NCBI GenBank assembly: GCA_019747875.1
Contig: JAIEQI010000116.1
Span: forward strand, 17,080 to 81,079
Length of the DNA stretch: 64,000 bases
Direction: 5' to 3'
Source of the DNA: Candidatus Obscuribacterales bacterium
GTDB lineage: Bacteria; Cyanobacteriota; Vampirovibrionia; Obscuribacterales; Obscuribacteraceae
Part shown: positions 50,935 through 60,215 of the stretch, piece by piece
How the letters are laid out: every line of letters begins with the position of its first letter
Position numbering within the stretch: position 1 is the first letter of the stretch
Program-made: the position numbers and the translations under genes
The notes under the pieces: generated by a model
Told to the model about the DNA's origin: nothing
What the model saw: only the letters and a program-made list of their open reading frames with translations
Databases searched by the model: none

Positions 50935-53027
50935 TGTTCTTTGATTCGCGGAAGCATCTTCTCCATGCGCGCCTTAGCTTCGCTTCTTCCAGCTGACGAA
51001 TAAATTGAATGCAACGAATCAATTTGCGCCTTGCTCCCTGCTTTGGCCGAATAAGAATCCTTCAATGGCAGCGGCTTACCCACCAGTTCATTTGATAAAT
51101 CAAGCGCGGCAAGAAAAGCATGTGAACTTTCAGACGTCCATTTTTCAGTAATTTGATCACAGAGAACTTTCGCTTGTGCCAAATTGCCTCTACAGAATTC
51201 GTATTCAGCAAAATAGAGCAGGCATTCGGAATGAGTTGGCGAATCTGCACCGAACAGAGTTTTCGAAGAATTCACTGATTCTAGAAAACTCACTTCAGGG
51301 TATAGCCCGTTCTTTGCATCAGCCAGGTGCATCGCATCATATTGCGGATACGCACGCAACCATGCAAAATGCAGCCTACACAAATTTTCCCAAACTGCCA
51401 AATCACTCCCATAAACCTTTTTCAGATCACGAAAGCACGCATCAGCTTCCTTGAGCTTTCTTTGAGAGAATAAAGAACGCAGTCGGTATTCGTCTCGATA
51501 CATCTGCGCCGGATTTCCTACAGGCTCACGCTTACCGTCGCCATAGAGCACGCCTAAAGTGGCAAGCCATTTGGAGTTTTGATTGGAACTTTCATAAGCT
51601 TGAGCAAGTGACAGGTAAATATCTTTCTTCGACTGATTCGACCAAACTTGCGCGGCGAGCACTTTTTCTAGAAAAGCAGCTCTTTCCTGTGCAGGTAAAA
51701 CTTGCGCGCATGTTGTCAGATTAGAAGAAAGCAGCGCTTCTCGACTGTGTTCCAATGCGCCCTTTGTAAGAAGAACGTCAAAGCTAATCTTCCGCGCCTC
51801 GTTCGTTTTTCCCAGGCGCTGCAGTAACGTTGCCTCGACCACACGCAAACCTCGCTCGTCGGCATGTATCCGTCCGGCAGTATTCAGTAACGCATTAACC
51901 TGCGCCAATTTGTTCGAGCATTCTGTTGGATCAGGATAGATCAAATTCAAACCAAGAACATATGCAGGTATATTTTCCACGAAACTAGCAACAGCTGCGT
52001 CTTCCAGAAGTCCGTGATTAATACCATAAATGAGCGACGTCAAAAGCTCGTTTCCAATTGCTGGATTTGGTGCAAGAACAGATTCCTTAGTCAACCCCAA
52101 AAGGAGAAACGCCTCCTCTCTGGAGTTAGGATGATCGTGCGCACCTTTATACCAAGCCTGCAACACGTTGCCTGCCAGAGCGCGGTCATTCCTTTGCTCA
52201 GCAACAGCCAGTGCATGAGACAGAAGCGGCGTTCTAGTAGACTTCGTCACTGACGGATCCGCTAATAAAGTGACCGCTTCATTTAGCGATCTCAGATCCA
52301 AACCTCGATTACTTTCATTTCCGGAAAGCATCGATTGGACTCTCAGTGAAATTGGATAGTCGAGTTCAAATCCTTCGATTCCCAGATCGTCGTAGATCTG
52401 CTTTGCGTATACCACGCCATCAAAAAGGCGTAGTTCTTTTTCCAACTTTGACCTGAGCCTATCGTCTTTACGCAAAGCAGCAAGCTCTGCGCTTAGCATA
52501 AGGTACGAATGAATATAGCCAGTCCGAGAATAAGCCGTGCCTTTGGGAGCGACTCTTATGAGGCCAATAGCTGCCTGCAAATGCCTTGAAGCAGATTGAG
52601 TACTGCCCTGCTTAATTGCCTTCCGCGCAAGCAACAACTCAAGAGAGATAGCTTTCGGACGCGCGAGCTGAGTCACAGCAGAATTCTTACTTTTGCTCCA
52701 GGTCAGCAGTCGCTTCTCGGCAGCGGTACTAGTGCTTTTATCTGCAATTGCAGAACGTGCAGTTTCCTCGGTTAATTCAATGTCGGGGAAAAGACGCGCA
52801 TTCTGAGAGCTGTACATCGTGGCCTTTTGGAGAGCAGCCGAATCTGCCTTGTTAATTCGATGCGCTTGCAGGTAATAATCACGCATCATGCTGTTAAAGT
52901 AGGACGAATACCATGGAGAAAAAGCTATCGCCGCCAGCAGCACAACCATTAATAGTTGCAGCGCAATCAGAATTAAGAAGAGTTTTCGCTCTCCAAACCC
53001 AGACCCAGCATTTACGGAAACAACCAA
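50931..53027 (-). CDS. Membrane-anchored alpha-solenoid (TPR-like) protein
   Basis: The product has 698 residues. One membrane helix at about 14-40 (LFLILIALQLLMVVLLAAIAF) anchors a long helical body with TPR/SEL1-like spacing but few clear consensus repeats (for example NLAQAKVLCDQITEKW). The body probably lies in the periplasm. No catalytic motif is seen. Its 3' end abuts the broken integrase, marking one edge of the accessory region. It is divergent from the TadE-like gene at 53112. Confidence 0.65.
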   Translation of the reverse strand: MVVSVNAGSGFGERKLFLILIALQLLMVVLLAAIAFSPWYSSYFNSMMRDYYLQAHRINKADSAALQKATMYSSQNARLFPDIELTEETARSAIADKSTSTAAEKRLLTWSKSKNSAVTQLARPKAISLELLLARKAIKQGSTQSASRHLQAAIGLIRVAPKGTAYSRTGYIHSYLMLSAELAALRKDDRLRSKLEKELRLFDGVVYAKQIYDDLGIEGFELDYPISLRVQSMLSGNESNRGLDLRSLNEAVTLLADPSVTKSTRTPLLSHALAVAEQRNDRALAGNVLQAWYKGAHDHPNSREEAFLLLGLTKESVLAPNPAIGNELLTSLIYGINHGLLEDAAVASFVENIPAYVLGLNLIYPDPTECSNKLAQVNALLNTAGRIHADERGLRVVEATLLQRLGKTNEARKISFDVLLTKGALEHSREALLSSNLTTCAQVLPAQERAAFLEKVLAAQVWSNQSKKDIYLSLAQAYESSNQNSKWLATLGVLYGDGKREPVGNPAQMYRDEYRLRSLFSQRKLKEADACFRDLKKVYGSDLAVWENLCRLHFAWLRAYPQYDAMHLADAKNGLYPEVSFLESVNSSKTLFGADSPTHSECLLYFAEYEFCRGNLAQAKVLCDQITEKWTSESSHAFLAALDLSNELVGKPLPLKDSYSAKAGSKAQIDSLHSIYSSAGRSEAKARMEKMLPRIKEQ

Positions 53028-53111
53028 ATGATTCTCCTCAATCGATCACTTCCACATTTAGCTAACGTTTATGCATTAGCTTAGTCTTGTCGGGTCAAGC
53101 GGGGAATTCAA

Positions 53112-53972
53112 ATGGAAACGATGAAGGAAAAGTTGGCAGCACATCGCCAGAGCGCTCATTATTCGTCCAGGCAGAATAAAAAGCGACGTTTTTCCAAAAG
53201 TCGTTCAGAAAGAGGCGGCGCCCTTTTCTTGAGCGTATGCTTCACCTTCCTCGTATTTTTAATCGCTGCACCCATCATTGTATTCTTTGCTAACAGTTCA
53301 ACTCAGCTGACTGTTCAATCTCAAGCCTTTCAAGTCGCAGTGGAAACAGCCCAGGTTATTGACGAATATCGTTACTGGCTAGAGGCACCACGCCCAGGCT
53401 TCGAGCCGGCTAAAGCCGAAGCAACGGCAGTCGGCGCGGCTCAATATATGGGCACGGCGATTGGTCTCAAAAACACCAAAGTTCAAATCACATATGAGAA
53501 AGACAAAAAAGGAAATGACCTCACTGTCTGCCATTTAACCGCCGATGCAACAGATAGATTTCCAGCAAGAGTAAATATTTTCGGTTTTGACATGGCGAAG
53601 ATCTTCTCCGCACAGGTGTCCGTCTCGGCTCATACATCCCATTCCCAAATCAAACCATATGCATTGATTCACATGGATGCGCCCAGAAGGGAGGACCAAT
53701 CTGTCACAAGACCTCTCGGATTCAACGAGCGTGATGTTGCAGTCATACCGGCTTTCGGCTTCTTCTATAAAGCTGTGGCGGGCGAAGGCGCTGGTGCTAC
53801 GGCTTACGGAAAGGGGATGGCCAAGAACCTCACTCCTGAACACTTCCGAGCAATGAATCACTACCATTTGAAGAAAAAGGACATCGAGACCGCGCTAGGG
53901 GGTAAGGAAGTTCGCGGCAACAGCTGGAATCCGCAAAGGATGAATGACAATGAGGTCTCTTACGTTCGCTAA
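53112..53972 (+). CDS. TadE/pilin-like protein, paralogue 1
   Basis: The product has 286 residues. A basic N-terminus is followed by one hydrophobic helix (about 38-62, LFLSVCFTFLVFLIAAPIIVFF) preceded by Arg-Gly-Gly. The extracytoplasmic part ends with a block shared with the gene at 56261: IKPYALIHMDAP, then SVTRPLGFNERDVAVIP, GFFY and MNHYHLKK. The layout is that of TadE/TadG-type pseudopilins, but the Glu expected five residues after the Gly is missing. A two-component system separates the paralogues. Confidence 0.65.
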   Translation: METMKEKLAAHRQSAHYSSRQNKKRRFSKSRSERGGALFLSVCFTFLVFLIAAPIIVFFANSSTQLTVQSQAFQVAVETAQVIDEYRYWLEAPRPGFEPAKAEATAVGAAQYMGTAIGLKNTKVQITYEKDKKGNDLTVCHLTADATDRFPARVNIFGFDMAKIFSAQVSVSAHTSHSQIKPYALIHMDAPRREDQSVTRPLGFNERDVAVIPAFGFFYKAVAGEGAGATAYGKGMAKNLTPEHFRAMNHYHLKKKDIETALGGKEVRGNSWNPQRMNDNEVSYVR

Positions 53973-54028
53973 CGCCGTCGAGCGTAGTCAAAAACATTAC
54001 AGGGTATTTAAGACCTATCCAGCCAGAG

Positions 54029-55492
54029 ATGAAAGCCACGCTCATGAAGCTCTTCCAAAAAGGGTTACTTTTAATCGGAACACCAATTGTCGCGCAGTTC
54101 ATTTTTGTCATCGTCCTTCTAATTGCATATAGAGTCACTGAAGAAATGGCCTGGAAGGATTTGCAAAATCGAACGCAAACCTCACAGCTTATGACTATCT
54201 CCTTAGATGCGTACCGAGCGCTGGGACTCTTAACCGCTTACGGACTTTCAAATGATGAAAGCATAGCCAATGTGTTTGATGCTGTTGTTGACCGGCTTCA
54301 TAGAAAAGTTGAGAACCTTGAGCAGATGGAGCACGAAATGCCCAATCTCAAATCGCTCAAAGCCGCTCGGAGTTCTATTAACAGAGCAGTTGCTGATCTT
54401 GAGACCGGAATGAAATTCCTAAAGCTGAAGGATCTCAAACATCAGAACAACATGCTTCTAATGAACGAACTAAAAGGCGATATGGAAAAATCGCTTGAGG
54501 ATCTGCAAGGGCTCATTGAAGAGCGATCAAAAGTTGACCTGGTAGATGCAGCGCAGATCGAGAAGCGCAGATGGATCTTCCTCTCCTGCGTGATAGGCGG
54601 CTTTGCAGCGAACATGCTGATGTCCGCTGGACTTTTGGCCGTTTATGCGAAAGACTTTGGATTGCGCTTTAACGTGCTGGTGGATAACACAAAGAAAGTC
54701 GTGCAAGGTGAAACGCTCAATCCACCACTTGCAGGTAGCGACGAATTATCAGAACTCGATCGAGTCTTTCACGAGATGCACAGGGATCTAAAGGAAGCCG
54801 AAGATAGAAAGAATCAGCTCATGGGAATGGTCAGTCACGACCTGCGGAGCCCGCTGACGGCGATTACACTGACATTGGAAGTACTGCGAGGTACATTTGG
54901 CGAGCTCTCGCCTGAGGACCTTAAGAAGCGTATCGAGAATATGCGCAAGACAGTAAAAAGACTGATCAATTTGGTGAATGATGTTCTGGACCTCGATAAA
55001 CTTAAAGCGGGAAAACTAAAGCTAACAATTGCCCCGGTTGATGCTCAGGAAGTGATTGCAGAATGTCTGAAAGAAATGGAGCCTATTGCTCAAAATACCG
55101 GGCTGGAATTGAAATACACAGGCGGCGAGCAACTAGTTGTAGCCGACAAAGAGAGATTGAGCCAGGTGTTTATCAACCTCCTGGGCAATGCAATTAAGTT
55201 CAGTCCACCCAAAGGTTCAGTTGAGGTTCGCGCTGAACAAAATTCGGACCACATCAAGTTTTGCATAGTGGACCACGGTCCCGGTGTCCCTGAGGATTAT
55301 CGCGAAACAATATTTTTGCCCTTCGAACAAGTACCGGATAATAAGCGAAAGAAAAGCGGAAGCACCGGGCTAGGATTGCCGATATGCAAGCTTCTTGTCG
55401 AATTACAGGGAGGGAAGATTGGAGTGGACAGCAGTTCAAATGGAAGCTCATTTTGGTTCACAGTTCCGCAAGCAGAAATAGAAACGGTATAG
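54029..55492 (+). CDS. Sensor histidine kinase
   Basis: The product has 487 residues. A first membrane helix (about 12-35), a helical sensor of about 145 residues and a second helix (about 185-208) are followed by a HAMP domain. DHp has His270 in MGMVSHDLRSPLTA. The ATPase domain is complete: NLLGNAIKFSP, DHGPGVPED and GSTGLGLPI. It should sense an envelope cue, possibly mechanical or chemical, in four-helix-bundle fashion. Its regulator follows 12 bp later. Confidence 0.92.
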   Translation: MKATLMKLFQKGLLLIGTPIVAQFIFVIVLLIAYRVTEEMAWKDLQNRTQTSQLMTISLDAYRALGLLTAYGLSNDESIANVFDAVVDRLHRKVENLEQMEHEMPNLKSLKAARSSINRAVADLETGMKFLKLKDLKHQNNMLLMNELKGDMEKSLEDLQGLIEERSKVDLVDAAQIEKRRWIFLSCVIGGFAANMLMSAGLLAVYAKDFGLRFNVLVDNTKKVVQGETLNPPLAGSDELSELDRVFHEMHRDLKEAEDRKNQLMGMVSHDLRSPLTAITLTLEVLRGTFGELSPEDLKKRIENMRKTVKRLINLVNDVLDLDKLKAGKLKLTIAPVDAQEVIAECLKEMEPIAQNTGLELKYTGGEQLVVADKERLSQVFINLLGNAIKFSPPKGSVEVRAEQNSDHIKFCIVDHGPGVPEDYRETIFLPFEQVPDNKRKKSGSTGLGLPICKLLVELQGGKIGVDSSSNGSSFWFTVPQAEIETV

Positions 55493-55504
55493 CAGACAAT
55501 AGCC

Positions 55505-56182
55505 ATGGCAAAGATCCTTCTTGTTGAAGATAACGAAGAAAACCGCAGCGCTATCAAGACTATTTTGGAGAGCGACAGGCATGCTCTTGATTGTGCAAGT
55601 AGCGCAGATGAAGGATGGGGATTCATCAAAACCTATAAATACGATCTGATGATATTCGATTGGGAAATGCCAGGCATGAGCGGTGTTGAGTTGTTGAACA
55701 AATACAGACTAGAGGGAGGTAGCTGCTCTGTAATCATGCTCACAGGGCGCGATGCTACTCCAGACAAAATCACTGGTCTCAATGCCGGTGCTGACAATTA
55801 TCTGACGAAGCCATTTGAAGGCGATGTGCTGCTCTCACTTGTCCGAGCCACCTTGAGACGCGCTCCGCTCGAAAACCCCAAGGATATTCCATTTGCGGAT
55901 CTTGTGCTGCGCCCCCTTTCATCTTCCGTCGTCTGTAGTGAAAAAGAGATTGCTCTATCGGCAAAAGAAATAGCCGTGCTGAGTTTGCTAGTCCAAAATC
56001 CCGACCGGATAGTAAGTCAGGATGAGATGAAAATTGCAGGTTGGAGCGATGGCGGCGAGCCCTCAGCAGGCGCCATGAGAGTATTTCTCAGCTCACTGAG
56101 GGAAAAGCTCAACTCCATTGGTTCGAACATTCAGATTCTCAGTATTAAAGGGTATGGGTATCAAATTAAAGCCAAAAACTAG
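55505..56182 (+). CDS. OmpR-family response regulator
   Basis: The product has 225 residues. The receiver domain has Asp52 in MIFDWEMPGMSG, Thr80 and Lys102 in LTKPF. The winged-helix output domain ends in IKGYGYQIKAKN. It is the partner of the preceding kinase. Both sit between the two TadE-like paralogues, so control of that surface system is the natural guess. Confidence 0.92.
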   Translation: MAKILLVEDNEENRSAIKTILESDRHALDCASSADEGWGFIKTYKYDLMIFDWEMPGMSGVELLNKYRLEGGSCSVIMLTGRDATPDKITGLNAGADNYLTKPFEGDVLLSLVRATLRRAPLENPKDIPFADLVLRPLSSSVVCSEKEIALSAKEIAVLSLLVQNPDRIVSQDEMKIAGWSDGGEPSAGAMRVFLSSLREKLNSIGSNIQILSIKGYGYQIKAKN

Positions 56183-56260
56183 TCAGCTTCCACAAACGCC
56201 TAACGATCGTTTTGTACTTTATGTTCATGCGGTTGACGCGTTTCTTAGGAGGCAGGGCAA

Positions 56261-57058
56261 ATGGCAAGACAAAACAGAGCAAGACTTAAAGGAATGAGAA
56301 ATACAACCGGCAGTGCAATTGTCGAAGGCACCTGCGGCACAGTCTTGATTTTGGGAATAGCAGTTCCTCTATTCCTGTTTTTCGGTAACGTCGCAGCACA
56401 ACTGAGCTTGCAAGCGCAAGTCTCCCATATAGCCAATCAAGCCGCCCAAGCATGTGACAATGGAAGATACTGGCTAGGTCAGCCGCGCCCTGGATTTACC
56501 GAACAGGTTGCCTCTGAAGAAGCTACAGCGGTTGCACAAGAACTCTGCCAGAGAGTGGGCTTAGCTGGCGCCAGCGTCAATGTCAAATTCGAAAGCAACA
56601 ATCCGAACTTCGATGTCACAGTCTGCGATGTCAACGTCAATGCGGTAGGCAAGATTCCCTTTCGCACCACAGCCTTTGGATTCGATTTGGCAAAGCTATT
56701 TCCCGGTAATGTTTCCGCCCGAGGCGTCGCAGCCCATGCAAAAGTTAAGCCTTATGCACTGATTCATATGGATGCTCCAACCAGAGACGACCAGAGCGTT
56801 ACACGACCACTGGGTTTCAATGAGCGCGACGTAGCGGTCATTCCCGCATATGGCTTCTTCTACAATGCGTCAGCCGGAGCACCAAACACTATCGCAACTC
56901 CTTACGGCAAAGGTCTTGCACCAAACCTTAGCCCAGAGAACTTCATCGCCATGAATCACTATCACTTGAAGAAAACCGACGTTGAGCATGTGATGGCAAC
57001 CGGTCAAGACGTTCCAATCTCAGCCTGGCACTATTCAACCAGATTCTTTAATCGATAG
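56261..57058 (+). CDS. TadE/pilin-like protein, paralogue 2
   Basis: The product has 265 residues. The N-terminal helix is preceded by T-T-G and begins SAIVEGTCGTVLILGIAVPLF, with Glu at position 5 after Gly as in TadE-type pseudopilins. The extracytoplasmic part contains VKPYALIHMDAP and SVTRPLGFNERDVAVIP like paralogue 1 and ends in a short variable tail. GGAGGCAGGGCA precedes the ATG. It is probably processed by a prepilin peptidase and surface-exposed. Confidence 0.7.
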   Translation: MARQNRARLKGMRNTTGSAIVEGTCGTVLILGIAVPLFLFFGNVAAQLSLQAQVSHIANQAAQACDNGRYWLGQPRPGFTEQVASEEATAVAQELCQRVGLAGASVNVKFESNNPNFDVTVCDVNVNAVGKIPFRTTAFGFDLAKLFPGNVSARGVAAHAKVKPYALIHMDAPTRDDQSVTRPLGFNERDVAVIPAYGFFYNASAGAPNTIATPYGKGLAPNLSPENFIAMNHYHLKKTDVEHVMATGQDVPISAWHYSTRFFNR

Positions 57059-57208
57059 AGACAAATATTAATTCTAGTCCAGCTCTGGTGCGCACAAAAG
57101 CTGCGTCCATGGCATCGGCCCGCGAAGTTCTAGAGCAGTCTCAGCCCACCTCTACCTCAAATCTAATATACCTTCCACTTAGTCCCGCAAAAACGGGAAG
57201 GATTTGTT

Positions 57209-58786
57209 ATGGAATCAAACCTTTCGGAAAGAAAAAAACAGAACGACGAACAAAACAGAATGGAGCTGCCTGAATCGCTGAATTATCTTGCGAACTCGGA
57301 CGCAGCACAAGCGGCAATTGCATTCAACAAAAGTACAATGCCAAGCGTACTGCCCGAAGTTGAATTGATCGGCCACATCTTGCCGAGAGAGTCAAGTTCA
57401 AGCAAGGAAAAAGACGAGCCACCGAAAGACAGTGCCCCAAAAGGCGGGAAGAGAGTATTTTGCGAAAAGGTAACGCAGGGAGAGTTCTCTGAGTACGGCA
57501 AAAAACTGATCGAGAAATTCGACACAGAAAAGAAAGGCTTTCTCACAAAGGATCAAATAGTCAAAGAATTGGAGAATGCGTCCATCCAAGGAAAGGAAGC
57601 ACAAGCACTAGGGGCCATGTACAAAAACTTTTCATCACTCGAAAAGTTAACCTCGCAAAAGAGTATGTGGGATTCGCCGGGGATTAGCTATGAAGATCTC
57701 AATAAATTTAAGGCTGATGAGATTGCTCTGGGAAAAGCGTTTCAAGAGTATCATTCGATCAAGAATTTCGCATCCTATGGAACGAAGAAATTCGACACTG
57801 ACAGTAGCAATTCCCTAACACGGTCGGAGCTGGATGCAGCCCTGGCAAATGCAAAGACAAGCGATGCGGACCGCAAATTCCTCCAAATGCTGCGAGATAA
57901 CTTCAGCCAGATCGGCAGCGTCTTGGATCGCAGCATAGACAACAAAGCAATTATTGAGTTTGCCGATCGGTCGTATGCCGCAAAAGAAAACAGTGCCGTT
58001 ATCACAGCCGTATCAGTCACATGCTCAGACGTGAGTTCATCCCAGCGAATGGAAATAAGTCACGATCTATTTGCCGACAGAAATGATCCGCTGAAGAGCA
58101 TAACTCCGGAAGGCATAAAGCAAGGCGGTATAGGAAACTGCTATTTTCTGGCAGCGCTCGGCTCGCTTGCACAATCCAACCCTGCGGTGATCAGAGATTC
58201 AATAAAGGAGAATGCAGACGGAACCTTTACAGTAACATTCAAAGGCGCACCGCACGAACCCGTAACAGTGAAGGCACCAACCCAAGCAGAACTTGGTCTG
58301 TTCAATCACGGCAGTTCAAATGGCACCTGGGCAAGCGTGATGGAAAAGGCTTACGGATCCTACTGCCAGCAAGCATTCTACAGAAGATCCTTTCTCAATC
58401 CCTTCGGCGGAAATGTTCCCGCCGAAGGGGGCGATGGTGGCGGCTTCAGCTCCAGCTCTATGAAATTCCTATCCGGCAACTCGGTAAGCGGCTATACAAG
58501 CACATTCAGCGGAGAGGAGAGAATGGCGAGCACACTAGAAAATGCTTTTCGAAACAAGAAGATGGTGACAGCCTCCATCGACGGAAGTCTTATCAACAGT
58601 CATTCTGCCGATGGCTTCCCTCGCCGCCACGCTTTTTCCGTTGTCGATTTCAAACCTGATGGAAACAAGAGCGGCAGCGTCACGATAAGGAATCCCTGGG
58701 CAAAAGGAGAAGGGGTCAACGGCAAGATTACAATCTCCCTAGCACAATTCAGAAAGAACTTTACGGACCTCTCAATCGAAGACTAA
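57209..58786 (+). CDS. Calpain-like cysteine protease with EF-hand-like loops
   Basis: The product has 525 residues. A leader-like N-terminus has NYLANS and then V-L-P-E-V-E-L-I-G at 47-55. Two EF-hand-like helices follow with loops FDTEKKGFLTKDQI (degenerate) and FDTDSSNSLTRSEL. The C-terminal half is a calpain core: GIGNCYFLAALGSL with Cys311, RRHAFSVVDF with His474 and IRNPWAKG with Asn495, so the triad is complete. Calpains are Ca2+-dependent endopeptidases in eukaryotes, and bacterial members are rarer and less understood. It has no signal peptide. The next gene, another cysteine peptidase with the same leader type, starts 45 bp later. Confidence 0.85.
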   Translation: MESNLSERKKQNDEQNRMELPESLNYLANSDAAQAAIAFNKSTMPSVLPEVELIGHILPRESSSSKEKDEPPKDSAPKGGKRVFCEKVTQGEFSEYGKKLIEKFDTEKKGFLTKDQIVKELENASIQGKEAQALGAMYKNFSSLEKLTSQKSMWDSPGISYEDLNKFKADEIALGKAFQEYHSIKNFASYGTKKFDTDSSNSLTRSELDAALANAKTSDADRKFLQMLRDNFSQIGSVLDRSIDNKAIIEFADRSYAAKENSAVITAVSVTCSDVSSSQRMEISHDLFADRNDPLKSITPEGIKQGGIGNCYFLAALGSLAQSNPAVIRDSIKENADGTFTVTFKGAPHEPVTVKAPTQAELGLFNHGSSNGTWASVMEKAYGSYCQQAFYRRSFLNPFGGNVPAEGGDGGGFSSSSMKFLSGNSVSGYTSTFSGEERMASTLENAFRNKKMVTASIDGSLINSHSADGFPRRHAFSVVDFKPDGNKSGSVTIRNPWAKGEGVNGKITISLAQFRKNFTDLSIED

Positions 58787-58831
58787 CAAATAGCAGAAGA
58801 ATGTTGTCGCTGCAATCTGTGAGGGCTGAGA

Positions 58832-59749
58832 ATGGAAAGCGAAGTGCAAAAAACTGAGAAGGCTGCGCAGGAAAAGCCGGAAGCATTAGAGACTTACTTG
58901 CAGCTCCTAGCTAATTCGACGTACAAGGGTTTCAAAACAGATGAGAAACGCACAACGCTGCCAACACTCCCAAACCTTCAAATAATAGATCAAACGGAGA
59001 CAAATTCAGGCGCTCAGAAAACAGATTCAGCGCAAAGGAAGGACAAGGACAAGGACAAGGAGAAGGAAAAGGAGAAGGAAAAGGAGAAGGACAAGGAGAA
59101 GGAGAAGGAGAAGGAGAAGGAGAAGGAGAAGGAAAAGGAGAAACACGAACACAGATATGAGCTAGAGCCCTGGACTATTCCAATTGGTGCAAATTCTGAC
59201 AATAAGAAAAAATCTGTTCCGATGGAGGAGATCAAGAAACCCGAAGACCAACTACCTAACGCATGGGAACAGCCAGCAGCATCATTCATGGATGGAAAAT
59301 GCGGAATGACAGGCGTGGCGAACATGCTGCGATTCTATGGAGTAGAGAAGGATCCAAAAGAATTAGACAGTTACGATTACCGGAGCTGGGGACCAGGAAT
59401 GAGAGCCGACAAGTTCAAGGAAAACTTGAATCTTCTTTCCGAGAAAAACTTCTCAGCCTACTCTCTTTCCGAAGCAGACGATGCACTTGCAACCTTGCGA
59501 AAGCATATCAATGAAGGCAAGCCGGTGGCCATTCAATTCATGACTGGTCCAACTAACGCTCATTGGGTTGTAGTTTCCGGAATAAAGAACGAGAAAAGCG
59601 GACCAGAGCTTCAGGTTTTGTCGTGGGGCACTTACTACAAGATCAAATGGGATGACGTTGCAGAGCCATGGAAACGGGGATACGGCGGACCATATCCCCA
59701 TGTTGTCTGCGATAGCGCATCTAACCTTTTGAAGCGATCAGCAAAATAG
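58832..59749 (+). CDS. C39-like cysteine peptidase with Lys/Glu repeat linker
   Basis: The product has 305 residues. The leader has LLANS and then TLPTLPNLQIID at 43-54, as in the calpain-like protein. Residues about 70-108 are a highly charged K-E/K-D run made by a DNA microsatellite. The C-terminal domain (about 145-300) looks like the C39_2 peptidase family: Cys157 in DGKCGMTGVANML, His244 in NAHWVVVSG, and the SWGTYYKI end. It lacks the ABC transporter part of bacteriocin-processing C39 enzymes. It is probably co-expressed with the calpain-like gene. Confidence 0.75.
   Translation: MESEVQKTEKAAQEKPEALETYLQLLANSTYKGFKTDEKRTTLPTLPNLQIIDQTETNSGAQKTDSAQRKDKDKDKEKEKEKEKEKDKEKEKEKEKEKEKEKEKHEHRYELEPWTIPIGANSDNKKKSVPMEEIKKPEDQLPNAWEQPAASFMDGKCGMTGVANMLRFYGVEKDPKELDSYDYRSWGPGMRADKFKENLNLLSEKNFSAYSLSEADDALATLRKHINEGKPVAIQFMTGPTNAHWVVVSGIKNEKSGPELQVLSWGTYYKIKWDDVAEPWKRGYGGPYPHVVCDSASNLLKRSAK
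59037..59141. repeat. In-frame AAGGAG/AAGGAC microsatellite
   Basis: About 105 bp of hexamers of the kind AAGGAC, AAGGAG, AAGGAA lie inside the C39-like gene. Since the unit is six bases, length changes alter the linker by two residues without shifting frame. Confidence 0.9.
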
Positions 59750-60066
59750 ATACATATGTTTTACGGACAGAGCGCCTAGTGCTTGCAACGCGATACCACC
59801 GGACGCTGATTGCGAACCGGCCCATAACAATGTGTTACGAATAAATTGTGGTGGGAAGGTGACGGAATCCCAAGAACAGCTTATACAGCGGACTTCCGGC
59901 AGCTGAATTCAGCGAGGAAATCCCTCTAACTTTTCTGTTTCCAATCGACTCGTTGGACGAATCTGACTATGTTAATAGTATCGTTTCGCTTCGTGGTTCA
60001 GCATTGGCGTTGCGGACCTATGGCGATGGCGGGTGGTTTATAGCTCCTACTCCCCTCTTAGTCCTT

Positions 60067-60101
60067 CCCCCTCTCCCCCTCCCCCTCCCCCTCCCTATCC
60101 C
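60067..60101 (-). promoter_or_regulatory. G-quadruplex-capable tract upstream of pilin-like genes
   Basis: The minus strand has seven runs of three to five G separated by one to three bases (plus strand: C-runs at 60067, 60075, 60081, 60087, 60093 and 60099). It lies 115 bp before the first pilin-like start. The gene-free stretch 59750-60215 shows nothing else I can name. Confidence 0.75.
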
Positions 60102-60215
60102 TATATCGTAATTCTACTTTTAGAAAATAAGGCGGAGCTTCCTGCTCTCCGAGGTTTCCGCACAAACATTTATCCCTTCTCGATCTCGCCGGGTGGTGAG
60201 ACGGAGGATCACGCA

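Noticed and set aside
60033..60215. N-terminal extension of the first pilin-like gene through the C-rich tract
   Set aside because: It would give a run of Pro and Ser before the pilin signal. The ATG at 60216 has a good Shine-Dalgarno and the expected short prepilin leader.
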